Shown here one piece after another: positions 10,901 to 17,402 of a stretch of 41,239 nucleotides of DNA (positions within the stretch are counted from its first letter, which is position 1; each line of letters begins with the position of its first letter). The translations under genes and the position numbers were made by a program. The notes beneath the pieces are model-generated. The model saw nothing but the letters and a program-made list of their open reading frames with translations. It made no database searches and was not told the origin of the DNA. Source of the DNA: Paludibacteraceae bacterium. GTDB taxonomy: Bacteria > Bacteroidota > Bacteroidia > Bacteroidales > Paludibacteraceae. The stretch covers positions 1 through 41,239 of the forward strand of contig JAFXPK010000015.1 of NCBI GenBank assembly GCA_017527905.1, in the 5' to 3' direction.

Positions 10901-13900
10901 ATTTGTCCGGTTCACTAGCGACATTTGTTCCTGTAGCATCCGCAGGATAACCTCCTCGGATGGTAATGCCGTTATTGATTGCATAACACAAATCAGCCGT
11001 ATTTGAAGGTACAATCATGTTTGAATCATACACCGGCTTATACGTACCCTCCGCCACATAGAATGTAGTACCATCTGGCACTAAAGGCAAGTAGGTGGCG
11101 AAGTCGATGCTGTCCATTGCGTTATCCCATGTGGAGCCGTCGCCCGTACCCCAACGTTTGGTCTTGACGTAGTATTCCTTTTTCGTAGGGTCTGGCATGA
11201 CGAAGAGTGTATGCATCACCACGCTGTCGCAACCGTTCATGCTTTGTGCTGTCTCGAAGATGCTGTCGTGGCGGCCAACTTCCGAGTATACTTTGCCTAG
11301 GAACTTTTGCCCCACATCGATTGTGTCGGAGGTGCGGGTGGTGTCCTGTTTGCACATGCAGTTCTCACAGCAGAATGGGTCAGAGAGTGCACTGGTGCCT
11401 TGCGAAGAATATGTGGCGGTAGCGGTTAAACAGATATCCTTGCCATGTTTTGAAATTGTCTCTACAGGGAGTGCGAATGAGAACGCACCTGTATTATCCG
11501 TCTCCGTACTACCCAAGAACTCATGTGCAGTCTGAGGATCTCCGTTCGTGTAGAATAGCTCGATGGTGGAAATCATAGACGCATCCGTAGTTCCATTAAA
11601 ACGAATGTAGTCATTGCCTTTTTGTACTTGGGTGATGGTTGGAATGGCCAACGGATTGTTTGTCCGGTGATCGCTTATGGCCTTCTCATTTGTCCCGAAG
11701 AAGAGGTTCTCCGTAATTGTCGTGTAAATGTCTGAATAATATACACCGCCCTTTCCATTGAATCCTATCAGGTTGCCTTTGATGTTTTTGCTGTGTCTGC
11801 TAGGCTCCATATAAATGCCATATTTTTCATTCGGCATCGGATCGCCTTGAGGTGTCACACCAATGTAATTGTAGGATGCGTTACAAGTCGCCAAGGTGTC
11901 TTGATTGTAGATTCCATGTCCTTTGTTGAATCCAATGTAATTGGCACTATCTAAACTGGAAGGGAAGGTGACTCCCGAACATTTGTTCCCAATATACAGT
12001 CCGTTCGAGCCGTTACCAAGGTTGTTGAAGTCTTTGTCCGTTCCGATGTAGTTGCCTTTTAGAATAAAAGCTCTGTCTGCTGTACCGTTAATGAATATAC
12101 CGATGCTGTCGTTGCCGGCGACGATATTATTTTCAATTGTTGAAGTGGCAAAAGCCTGAACTATTATGCCAATGCGATTGCCTTTTACATTCTCGTTGGC
12201 ATCTATACCAATGCGGTTGTTTTTTATGATACTTGATGAATTGTTGGTATAAATACCTGCGGTTCCATTGTTTGTCACAGTGCAATTGGTGACAGTTATT
12301 GTATTATACTGAGAGGAAAGTTCATAGATTCCGAATCTCTCGTTCCCTGTAATGGTGGTACTGTCAATCTCTATATATCCAGAAGCATTGATGCCGCTAT
12401 TTTGGGAACCTGTTACATAGCATTTTTTGACTATCGTATGACCACCAGCGTTTATGGCCGACCAGGTGTAGGTCCCTATGAAATAGTCGTTGTATAATGT
12501 TGTTTTTGTTTTGTTATTACACCAAACACCATAATCGTTGTTCTCATTTCCCTCCACAATGCTGTTTTTCAATGTGACTGAAACTTCTTTCTCGTCTGAT
12601 TTTATGTCGTATGCGCCGTTGGTGTATTCATTCACGAACTTCAGTCCGTCAAAGACAACCTCGCCATCGGTGTTGAGCCTGAAGTAGCCTGTCTTCATGA
12701 GTGTGGTATTCACCAAAGGAGTGGATGTCGCACCTGTTTCGGCGTTAGCTGGATAACCTCCGATGATGGTTACTGAGTTGTTGATGTATACGTAATCGTC
12801 TCCTCCCGACAGATCCTTCAAATCGTATGTTCCCGCCGCCACGTGTAAGGTGACACCTGCTGGGACCAATGGCAATAATTGCACGAAAGACTTTCCGCTC
12901 ATCGCCGTCTTCCAATTAGATCCATTCCCTTTGCCATTCTCCTTCACATAATAATTGTCTCGATTCCCGTTGAAGTAAACGAATGGTTCGCTAAATGTAC
13001 TAGTTTCGCCTGAGGAGCTTGCTGTGGCGACGATGGTGACAGAGAATGTTGTGCGTTGTGCTTTGATTGCGAAATTTCCGTCGGTATCCGTGCTGTCGGA
13101 AGCCATGAATTTGCTTGTGGTTTCCTCTCCATCTTCACAGAGATAAAGTTCGACGAAAGACTTGCCTTCGGATTCAACCTTACCGCTTATGACCAGATAT
13201 CCGTTTTCATCCTCTTTGACGGATGTGATGACTGGGGCTGGCAATGGATTGTTCGTCTCAATCGCCTTGTTGGCCGCTAATTTCTTCTTCGTGTTGAGGA
13301 AGAGCGTGTTGGTGACGGAAGAGGTGACGGAACTGGATCCCTTACCTGCGTCTGGGTAGTTTGTGTATATGGCGGAACTGTCGTTCTGGTCGAACACGCA
13401 GTCGTTAATCGATAATTTATATGGAGTTGTTTCAGAGGCAAAATATACACCATAGCCATTGTTCCCGTAGATGGAACAACCCGAAAGGGACAATTCACCA
13501 TATACTATCGCTTTCACTCCTGTGCCGCCATTCTTAGCGAAGGTGCTGTTTTTTAGAACCGTTTCGTGATTATACGTGTTGATATAGAGTCCACCCTTTG
13601 CATTTGGGATCGGGGTCGAGTCCGGAGCTACACCCACATAACATGATTCGATGGTGAGATGCGGGTTGTTGGCTTCCAAATTAATACCGTATCTGCCGTT
13701 GTTTCCTATGATATTGTTCTTGAATTCAGAAGGTATAGTAGAGGATTTATTGGTGAATGTAATTCCATCTTCCCCATTCCCCAAGGGCTCATATTTCGAG
13801 TTCGTACCGATATAGTTGTTGTTAAAGACTTTTAGCGTGGATTTTTGGGTGGAAATAACACCTGATGTCTTGTTGTTGACAATGGTATTTCCGCAGATAG

Positions 13901-15044
13901 AGTCTATTGAAGTTCTTCCAATCTCTATTCCTATGTTGTTGTCGGATATGAAGTTGTTGTATATGTGAGTACAATAGCCCCCAATGTATATTCCATGTGT
14001 TTGGTTGGACACAATGGTGTCGCCAATGATATTTGCGATCGTCAGGCTATTTGCGTTTATGCCTGTTTTGTTGTTGCCTATGTAACTATAGCAAATGGAA
14101 TCTATAGCAACCCCCCGACTCGCATTGATTGCGATGCCGTTTTCAGTGAAACGACATTTGTTGATGACATTTGGGCTACCTAGTATGGCTGCCTCGGAGT
14201 TCTGAGAGAAAATACAATTGTAAAAAAATCCGGATCCCATGTAGGATGCGCTCCCGTTGTTTTTGAAAACGCAGTTGTACGCTTTGCCCGAAAAATTGTT
14301 TATGCCTTCTGGGTTCCCTGAAATGGTGCAATTGTGGAGGATGAGATTGTTGCTATTCCCAACAATTCCCATTATGCTATTGTCTAAGAATTGGCAATCG
14401 GAGACCTTTGCGGAAGATGAAGCATCTGTTACCAATCCTCTGCTGTTTTCCGAGAAAAGGCAATTGTTTATGCTGGTGACTGTTGAGTATACCAAGTTCA
14501 TCGCACCATTAGAGGAAGTGTTGTCGTAGAACCTACAATTTGTGATCGTGTCAACCACAGACGATTCGATTTTCAGTGCAAACGATGACTTGTCTTTTGC
14601 AAAATCTATATTTTTCAGGACTACGTGATTGGCGCCCGAAATAGAGAAGGAGACATCATTTGCCTCAATCTTAGCAACATTCTTTCCTCCATCGATTAAT
14701 GTGTATGTCTCGTTGGAGATTGCTTTCGGCACATAGGGGGTCACCTTGATGGTGTCATTTGCCTTCAGTTTGAAGATGATCGCACACGAGTCGGATGAGT
14801 ATTTGTTCACTGAATCCATAGCCGCAGGTAATGATCCCGGATCCGCTACATACTTATTATTCTCGTTTAGGTAAACATAGGAAGTCTTGGTGACTTCGAA
14901 ACGGCGGATGGCCGCATTACTCATGTTGGGTAGAAGCATTATCCCCAACAGAATTAGCGTTTTCTTCACAAGAGATGCGATAAACTCACCGTTCAATTGG
15001 CGCCCTGCTTGAGAGCCATCAGCGAAAGAAAAAATTCTTTTCAT
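1929..15044 (-). CDS. Giant T9SS-secreted surface protein: beta-helix segments, SprB repeats, type A sorting domain
   Basis: About 4371 aa. I start it at the ATG at 15042-15044 (MKRIFSFADGSQ). An in-frame ATG at 15110 is possible, but the extra 22 codons are AT-rich and read like leader sequence. A hydrophobic signal segment (TLILLGIMLLPNMSNA) ends near residue 44. Right-handed beta-helix repeats follow in three segments: about 50-690, 696-1260 and 1285-1750. The second and third each open with a YYVK...GxGxxW block and a GGYPA motif. From about residue 1880 to 3975 there is a long array of SprB-type repeats, recognised by C..(P)NG.(I/V).(F/V)...GG/GW words. A helical charged segment lies near 4130-4200. 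The last ~90 residues, beginning DVSPNPAS and ending KVVIVN, are a type A T9SS C-terminal sorting domain. This implies export across the outer membrane and cell-surface attachment, as known for SprB-like adhesins. No catalytic domain is recognisable. Confidence 0.92.
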   Translation of the reverse strand: MKRIFSFADGSQAGRQLNGEFIASLVKKTLILLGIMLLPNMSNAAIRRFEVTKTSYVYLNENNKYVADPGSLPAAMDSVNKYSSDSCAIIFKLKANDTIKVTPYVPKAISNETYTLIDGGKNVAKIEANDVSFSISGANHVVLKNIDFAKDKSSFALKIESSVVDTITNCRFYDNTSSNGAMNLVYSTVTSINNCLFSENSRGLVTDASSSAKVSDCQFLDNSIMGIVGNSNNLILHNCTISGNPEGINNFSGKAYNCVFKNNGSASYMGSGFFYNCIFSQNSEAAILGSPNVINKCRFTENGIAINASRGVAIDSICYSYIGNNKTGINANSLTIANIIGDTIVSNQTHGIYIGGYCTHIYNNFISDNNIGIEIGRTSIDSICGNTIVNNKTSGVISTQKSTLKVFNNNYIGTNSKYEPLGNGEDGITFTNKSSTIPSEFKNNIIGNNGRYGINLEANNPHLTIESCYVGVAPDSTPIPNAKGGLYINTYNHETVLKNSTFAKNGGTGVKAIVYGELSLSGCSIYGNNGYGVYFASETTPYKLSINDCVFDQNDSSAIYTNYPDAGKGSSSVTSSVTNTLFLNTKKKLAANKAIETNNPLPAPVITSVKEDENGYLVISGKVESEGKSFVELYLCEDGEETTSKFMASDSTDTDGNFAIKAQRTTFSVTIVATASSSGETSTFSEPFVYFNGNRDNYYVKENGKGNGSNWKTAMSGKSFVQLLPLVPAGVTLHVAAGTYDLKDLSGGDDYVYINNSVTIIGGYPANAETGATSTPLVNTTLMKTGYFRLNTDGEVVFDGLKFVNEYTNGAYDIKSDEKEVSVTLKNSIVEGNENNDYGVWCNNKTKTTLYNDYFIGTYTWSAINAGGHTIVKKCYVTGSQNSGINASGYIEIDSTTITGNERFGIYELSSQYNTITVTNCTVTNNGTAGIYTNNSSSIIKNNRIGIDANENVKGNRIGIIVQAFATSTIENNIVAGNDSIGIFINGTADRAFILKGNYIGTDKDFNNLGNGSNGLYIGNKCSGVTFPSSLDSANYIGFNKGHGIYNQDTLATCNASYNYIGVTPQGDPMPNEKYGIYMEPSRHSKNIKGNLIGFNGKGGVYYSDIYTTITENLFFGTNEKAISDHRTNNPLAIPTITQVQKGNDYIRFNGTTDASMISTIELFYTNGDPQTAHEFLGSTETDNTGAFSFALPVETISKHGKDICLTATATYSSQGTSALSDPFCCENCMCKQDTTRTSDTIDVGQKFLGKVYSEVGRHDSIFETAQSMNGCDSVVMHTLFVMPDPTKKEYYVKTKRWGTGDGSTWDNAMDSIDFATYLPLVPDGTTFYVAEGTYKPVYDSNMIVPSNTADLCYAINNGITIRGGYPADATGTNVASEPDKYHTVFIGDVDKDGVANVNAIITAKKGLNVYGIDFKHVIANSAYASAAISAYGILNCVKCDFDSCATAISLIEKAEFYVDSCTFKHSSSSAIYVRGTDRSILRVSNSDFSDNHITYPSTNKGYIGAAIYQSGTKAVSYIDRCTFNNNSIARNGSPYTGGGAIYIGCISYISECDFKNNSAPYGGAIWIFDADSCVVDRCYFESNSSINEGGAIYSKLRATPLGYKQISNNTFVNNKANKGGAISEGSNNNHIVNNTFFGNENTLYVSGNSYVAGNIIVASNIGSVNSTSVENNLVSDDNELDKSYSITTDQLSTLFDGTYDATENVFTPVVDTYGGVTSTIALKSDKLPDGTSIRFPLTETTVTTDQRGETRMDPTCMGAYELMCNLSITQTKDTILIGDKYTFNGVDYGSSITVPGNYHFADTIKTAMGCDSILTLDLYAYAIDTTQTTATICLGTDYTLDGWNIQSAEYGPGIHTFYRKLDLEHAEELTLEIVKTTSVSIEEMEVTPPFCPGGRYGQIEFAVIQEDETENINIALYDGKGNALSSTIRNNYLRASQLPADNYQVRITTSESDKCFKDTTFDIVMKDGDSMRAIGVDTLYTSCTEKPNASTVIELQNYHPSFGLRLDGKVIKRYGRTPNCILAESKRMGNNYTATLKLDSLSVGNHTISVSDYCGNRYDICTFTVIGPEPSTFEILSMDGQLKCSDNYGSITLRRSGFEGNIIELASDKFKETYTFEEDATDMTIADLPGGEYTLHITNGDKSCPDGQTEKITIKQPQPLNVDLMVNGIVCQDAVITAYATGENEDYTYTWIKPDGEEITTSSNTLANVGAGKYKCVVKDSQGCSTAEGEAVVSEIKNLSELKLLSATQDETCFGSDNAEIVVIYYDNNEHQAVTCKLTNKNTGEVVKSITSMLYWGGFYLKGVQPGDYTISLRYGTEDCNLDLNEVTKDITVKAKAKPLVIGTPTVKNVTCLSKPNGQIDFDVTGWEKGYTAEFASMEAQPVSVSADSTAHFTFNNISKGEYLFRVNDDCKEKEETITIKVNAIEPYELSIDPVKTSLLCAKSNDGEVTLNISGGNHGNAALSCEGVLDETIIEQDGPMSLTNLTKGNYTVTYRSTDNTCPDKESLDFTIEAPDELEAKFSISGLGCDNMRLTASVTGEEKPYRFHWKKNGKMSLITYRSYYPFTLNMGDSITCIVWSENGCDTIEQTIRIPKEEEMPDLTIASKAKQERCYNGNDAEISVTTSIAQRLSYSVPVTIGLKMDGDKDFQTVNIVTNRTASHVFKDLAAGTYIVKSHFGTEGCSAGFVTVYDTVEVEPLHKMSTLAMEKHDRTCLNENNGYVAFTIDGWSDSHKAWTTNEVSLLGMRISIPSESVVPSKVEGQTAYFKIDAPAEGKNISIWVRDVCGNNFKTQPQKVEKLVSEYSITPLLARNEVDCNYTTDAWIVFGVRGGYPEANTFYMEGDEENAQTLTSSKLIPKTNLGVGTYTFRYKSTVENCTDEASYQFNVKPRNPLSFNTLLEGEECKDRKIVAEVTGGNTPIEVAWYSEKNTLIKKDQGVTYELQGVGAGVFHYTITDAKGCEYTSDEIPANLYNPEDDNLEISNVKADSTSCPLSEDGLVSVTYAGNDYQSDLFVILQGDGISDTIRTDKAEGTVDFQDLPNGEYQISLRYAAAGTCPTNSNAEQSIKVFSPKELEVSLMAHNAVCDTVHGGSISAIIQGGTPAYTVAWFQSEGESRIPMESHMSESKDTLRGLAIKNSYFCEITDKNGCTTSSDTITIKLQPMPDLDAISIGESTVEDESCYHGNNGSVSVAYANNTTQSPLKLILHNEKGEPSAGISGNSTNGSLEAQGLAPGDYTLYLDVDLSDNGCESSLSPRLLGTIHIEAIKEPLSVKGINVTPPTCLTKPNGKVSFLVNGWSDKDTASLTIAGERTIYQPYEVEGESALFVLDSLKGGDLTITVSDVCGNTVSKEPAYGGITEFGLKKGLTYTDLKCSYSTNGFAEIEINGGVKDSLYLCMFSVKNNVYTSRDTVMNPSGTVRFDNLEPNDFRFHLYTSVKNCPDAAAVGVIVKAPEPIVFDKAIEPVVCENTRSGEINFIPHRRGGTVKYDNMDLSNNLIDEIYFGEYDEHFPHVTSISITGKGLTDLEMDTIMKEAISYGSYQGNGNFDYDEDDDEGDDDEEVTTCEREVDDLCVAPKKDPITSLWKEKDGKYQYPTYWVGLQSLVGTTYYVKVTDDSACVFIDSFSVLPPNYKTLSIDNVSYDANTAMCNAEKRRVEIEVSGGWGDYQYIFQPDHETADSSGLADSQTYIAGDSTWYKNGKGFYRSYILDPDKYTIIVMDKKGCKKQHDQKIDIRANIMIGGRSMADPCGSDSTNMIKVKATHSSWYADYSPYEYQLRFEDTSLGERQEVSAKTDSVTLYDVPTGKIGVFVYDKNGCSGYTNIVVRANDNLFEYNVSTLNQTDARCHNEPSGSLLFNVMGANPPYRNISLDGEVKTDYEVMHIDEEKKDTIFSSPDEKGFHMFDSILIKGLLGGEHILTIVDSLGCQKDLKFTVKQPEELTLSISASSVCPDGEEGRIVADKTAGGTSPYEYSLEQESGFTDKQFLGSKLGVERSMYVKDANGCVAKSSNTATVDASINWGDVKPDVLVSSWQDFDDVLAFIDVTTYDDPGNKIKYDSATVKPYGIEVLNNGKAADSIQFEVVDPAIYTYGIPDSIEYILLWNQDTIWGPSWGVPTDIAAGVRSQEEYTALKIDIDARKKKLNDGLEKLIKDFKKKENPTASETDKFLADSTAFALSLDSIRSEERQNCTIGMIKSHFKQLMEQSVVSRMTFVHLQSSIHNIESLYDGDSLLFRYNFVHTVYLSNCDLSTDYNFSSESLYGIRVSEQGFNPYKEYAKRDIIEFDVSPNPASSDEECSIYLVLSRKTTPSIMVHNMIGKEQQNSLNIPEPEEVTEEDGIVYRYNITGLKLASSAVITVRTDRDAASKVVIVN
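3120..9420 (-). repeat. SprB-repeat array with four-module higher-order period
   Basis: Cysteine-centred SprB-like modules recur about every 270-310 bp through this part of the giant gene. Four module types repeat in the same order. Type A reads like ETCFGSDNAEIVV or ERCYNGNDAEISV. Type B reads like TCLSKPNGQIDFDVTGW and is followed by a D.CGN word. Type C reads like LLCAKSNDGEVTLNISGG. Type D reads like CDNMRLTASVTGEE and ends in an aromatic-Trp strand. Type A modules sit near 9.37, 8.29, 7.20, 6.07 and 5.50 kb, so the supra-repeat is about 1.1 kb. The unit starting at 6.07 kb appears to have lost its B and C modules. Positions were read by eye and are approximate. Confidence 0.75.
11370..13830 (-). 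repeat. Diverged duplication inside the beta-helix region
   Basis: Two stretches of the giant protein match in order. Copy 1 (about 13.83-12.97 kb) has NYIGTNSKYEPLGNG, then YVGVAPDSTPIPNAKGG, then TNNPLPAPVITSV, and ends FSEPF. Copy 2 (about 12.06-11.37 kb) has NYIGTDKDFNNLGNG, then YIGVTPQGDPMPNEKYG, then TNNPLAIPTITQV, and ends LSDPF. Each copy is therefore a beta-helix end segment plus a roughly 100-residue beta-sandwich-like module, repeated in tandem within the protein. Confidence 0.75.
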
Positions 15045-15621
15045 ACTATGTGATAATCTATTAAGATTGTATTTTTTTAATCTATAACTGTTTTTTTGTG
15101 CATAATTCAACCGCCACGAAATGGTTCAACACATATACAACCGCACACTTATACCAAAATATATCTTAAATTATGACTTCGGGCATGATTTGAAATGCCA
15201 AAAAGTAATACAGAAACTCTTGCCGGAATATTGGATCCTTATCCATGGCTATGCGCAGTCCGCTGATTCACTTGTGGCTAATAGCAAAGAGGTAATCCAC
15301 ATTTGTGAGCCAAGAATGCCCCGTTATTCGTCTCGTCGGAATCCAATAACCTTCTTAAATCACATCCCTTTAACACAACTCGCTTCCTTGATGTAAATGA
15401 TCTCCTTTCATGGTCGTACGCGAATCATAATTCTTGAAGTGGTGCAAATTTATGTAAAAATTATCGAAATCAAACAAAATAATTGATAATAAATTACGTT
15501 GTTGCAGAATTTTTGTATGATTTATTTTGCCTTTCTATGGAATTTGCCCACCTGATGTGTGCTTGAGTGAGTAAGAAGTGGTATCTTCGCGGTGAAATTT
15601 ATTCACAAAAATAGTTCTAGT
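15045..15621. other. Gene-free AT-rich intergenic region with DnaA-box-like words
   Basis: No convincing gene lies here; the short open frames match nothing I recognise. It separates the giant gene from the divergent lipoprotein gene. It holds words close to the DnaA box TTATNCACA: TGTGCATAA at 15097-15105 (the complement of TTATGCACA), TTATCCATG at 15239-15247, TAATCCACA at 15293-15301 and TTATTCACA at 15599-15607. A very AT-rich run spans about 15440-15545. Complementary words ATTGGAT (15230-15236) and ATCCAAT (15341-15347) enclose an inner TGTGG (15273-15277) / CCACA (15297-15301) pair, so a weakly folded RNA is conceivable. An origin, a small RNA or plain promoter sequence all remain possible. 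Confidence 0.4.
15563..15589 (+). promoter_or_regulatory. Likely promoter of the FGE-fold lipoprotein gene
   Basis: A TTG at 15563-15565 and a TATCTTCG at 15582-15589 are 16 bp apart and resemble the Bacteroidota -33 TTTG / -7 TAnnTTTG pair with one mismatch. Transcription would then begin near 15595. This argues for the ATG at 15622 and against the in-frame GTG at 15592 as the gene start. Confidence 0.5.
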
Positions 15622-16515
15622 ATGCGTCGTCAGTTTATATGCATGGCATTGGCCTTTTCGATGGCCTCTTGCGGCTCTTCGAAGAAGGTGGCACAACCTG
15701 ATAATGGAGAGGTGTCCACAATCTTACCTTCCGAAGTTAAAGAAACAGTTGATACAGTAGCAGCGGTTGCGGAAAAACTTCCAGCGAACTCTGTGGAGCA
15801 GCCATCCGAACGTTCTTCCTTTTCCGTGAAGGATGTCACTTTTTCGATGGTGAAGGTGAAGGGCGGTTCCTTCGTGATGGGGGCCACGCCTGAGCAGTCT
15901 GGTGAGGCGACTCCGGAGGAGAAGCCTGCGCACAAGGTATCATTGTCTGATTACTGGATCGGCGAGACGGAGGTGACCCAAGCGCTCTGGACGGCTGTGA
16001 TGGGTTCTTGCCCTTCCCAAATACAAATGAAGGGGGATAGCCTCCCTGTGGCTTGCGTTTCCTGGAACGCCTGCCAACAGTTCATCGCTAAGCTGAATGC
16101 ATTGACGGACAAGACTTTCCGCCTGCCTACGGAAGCGGAGTGGGAGTTTGCGGCCCGCGGGGGTGTGGAGAGCAAAGGCTACAAGTACAGTGGTGGCAAT
16201 ACGCTAGCCGAGGTGGCCCGTTGTGATGTCTATGCCTCTGATTTGTACTACAATGTGGCAAGTTATCGCCCGAATGAGTTGGGCATTTATGATATGAGCG
16301 GCAATGTCGCTGAATGGTGTGAGGATTGGTATGGCGCCTATACGGAAGGCGAGCAGGCTTCTCCGAAAGGACCTAAGGCGGGCGAGGTGCGCGTCTCCCG
16401 TGGTGGAGGCGGTACGTTGGGCGCACCGTTCTTCCGTGTCTCATCCCGCGACGGTGGCGCTCCTGAACGTTGGTTCTATCATGTCGGTTTGCGCTTGGTG
16501 ACCTCCGTGGATTGA
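15622..16515 (+). CDS. FGE-sulfatase (SUMF1)-fold lipoprotein
   Basis: The protein has 297 aa from the ATG at 15622. It starts with a lipoprotein signal peptide (MRRQFICMALAFSMASC) whose lipobox Cys is residue 17, so it should be lipid-anchored. A low-complexity Ser/Val/Glu linker reaches about residue 70. The formylglycine-generating-enzyme-like fold follows, shown by GGSFVMGATPEQ, DYWIGETEVTQALWTAVMG, FRLPTEAEWEFAARGG, LGIYDMSGNVAEWCEDW and, at the C-terminus, VSRGGG...RVSSRDGG...HVGLRLV. The position where true FGEs keep their catalytic Cys (usually CR.S.R) reads FFRVSSR, so sulfatase-activating chemistry is unlikely. The same fold occurs in the T9SS lipoprotein GldK/PorK, but this protein is shorter and not beside gldLMN. 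A structural or ligand-binding envelope role is the best inference. It converges on miaA with a 10-bp gap. Confidence 0.85.
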   Translation: MRRQFICMALAFSMASCGSSKKVAQPDNGEVSTILPSEVKETVDTVAAVAEKLPANSVEQPSERSSFSVKDVTFSMVKVKGGSFVMGATPEQSGEATPEEKPAHKVSLSDYWIGETEVTQALWTAVMGSCPSQIQMKGDSLPVACVSWNACQQFIAKLNALTDKTFRLPTEAEWEFAARGGVESKGYKYSGGNTLAEVARCDVYASDLYYNVASYRPNELGIYDMSGNVAEWCEDWYGAYTEGEQASPKGPKAGEVRVSRGGGGTLGAPFFRVSSRDGGAPERWFYHVGLRLVTSVD

Positions 16516-16525
16516 CTCCTGCGAA

Positions 16526-17389
16526 TCAGTCGGTTAGCGTCTCCCATCGGATCTCTTCGTCTCGCTTGAACCAGGTGAGCTGCTTCTTCGCATAGTGGCG
16601 GCTGTTCTGCTGGATCATCTGCTTGGCGTAGTCTAAGGTCCAGTTGCCGTCGAAGTATTCGAACAATTCCTTGTACCCCACGGTGTTGAGGGCGTTGAGC
16701 TCTCTGTGGGGATAGAGTTGTCTCGCCTCTTCCACGAGGCCTTCCTCGAACATCTTGTCCACCCTTTTGTTGATGCGCTCGTAGAGTTCCTCCCTTGGGC
16801 GCACGAAGCCTATCTTCTCTATTTTGAAGGGACGTTCCTTCTTGCTTTCAGTGCGGAAGGAGGAGAAGGTTTTCCCTGTCTGTAGGCAAACCTCCAGCGC
16901 ATGTTTGATGCGTTTGTGGTTCATGGGGTCCACTTGCCGGTAGTAGGTGGGGTCGAGCATCTTCAGCTCGTTGCGGAGGCTCTCCACGCCCTCTTCGGCC
17001 AACCGTTGGTCCAGTTCCTTCCGTAGCTCCTCGTCGATCTTGGGGATGTCGTCTATCCCTTTGCAGACCGCATCGATGTAGAGCATGGAGCCTCCCACCA
17101 TCAGCACGGTGTCGTGCGTTTGGAAGAGTTCCTCGCACTTGGCGAGGGCGTCTATCTCGAATCTGCCGCAGCTGTAGTAGTCGAAGATGGAGAGGTTGCC
17201 CACGAAGTGGTGGGGCACACGTTTCAGTTCCGCCTCGGTGGGCGCCGCTGTGCCTATCTTCATCTCCCGGTACATCTGCCTGGAGTCGCAGGAGATGATC
17301 TCCGTGTGCAGTTCTTCCGCCATGCGTAGGCTCCGTTCCGTCTTGCCTACGCCAGTGGGGCCTAATAGGATGATCAGTTTCTTTTCCAT
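16526..17389 (-). CDS. miaA: tRNA dimethylallyltransferase MiaA
   Basis: MiaA transfers a dimethylallyl group to N6 of adenosine 37 in tRNAs that read codons starting with U, the first step to (ms2)i6A. The protein has 287 aa from the ATG at 17387-17389. The P-loop GPTGVGKT is at residues 10-17 and the DSRQMYREM motif follows from residue 35. Later motifs include [60 protein letters not shown] and [15 protein letters not shown], all typical of the family. Length is usual. An upstream in-frame ATG at 17461 would add 24 codons that overlap the phosphorylase end and the terminator hairpin, so I rejected it. A TATCTTCG word lies on this strand only 4 bp before the start, so the transcript might be leaderless; alternatively it is read through from upstream. 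Confidence 0.97.
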   Translation of the reverse strand: MEKKLIILLGPTGVGKTERSLRMAEELHTEIISCDSRQMYREMKIGTAAPTEAELKRVPHHFVGNLSIFDYYSCGRFEIDALAKCEELFQTHDTVLMVGGSMLYIDAVCKGIDDIPKIDEELRKELDQRLAEEGVESLRNELKMLDPTYYRQVDPMNHKRIKHALEVCLQTGKTFSSFRTESKKERPFKIEKIGFVRPREELYERINKRVDKMFEEGLVEEARQLYPHRELNALNTVGYKELFEYFDGNWTLDYAKQMIQQNSRHYAKKQLTWFKRDEEIRWETLTD

Positions 17390-17402
17390 GTGGCGAAGAT
17401 AC

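Noticed and set aside
1929..15044. CRISPR array or DNA-level tandem repeat within the giant gene
   Set aside because: The repetition is at protein level with diverged DNA. There are no identical short repeats with uniform spacers, and no cas genes nearby.
15121..15396. A 91-codon plus-strand open frame in the long intergenic region
   Set aside because: No recognisable family, no promoter or ribosome-binding site, no signal peptide, and composition like non-coding sequence.
15592..15621. GTG at 15592 as the lipoprotein gene start
   Set aside because: It precedes the predicted transcription start and would put ten polar residues before a compact lipoprotein signal peptide. The ATG at 15622 fits better.
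15622..16515. The FGE-fold lipoprotein as the core T9SS protein GldK/PorK
   Set aside because: It is shorter than GldK and has no gldL, gldM or gldN beside it. At most it is a paralogue.
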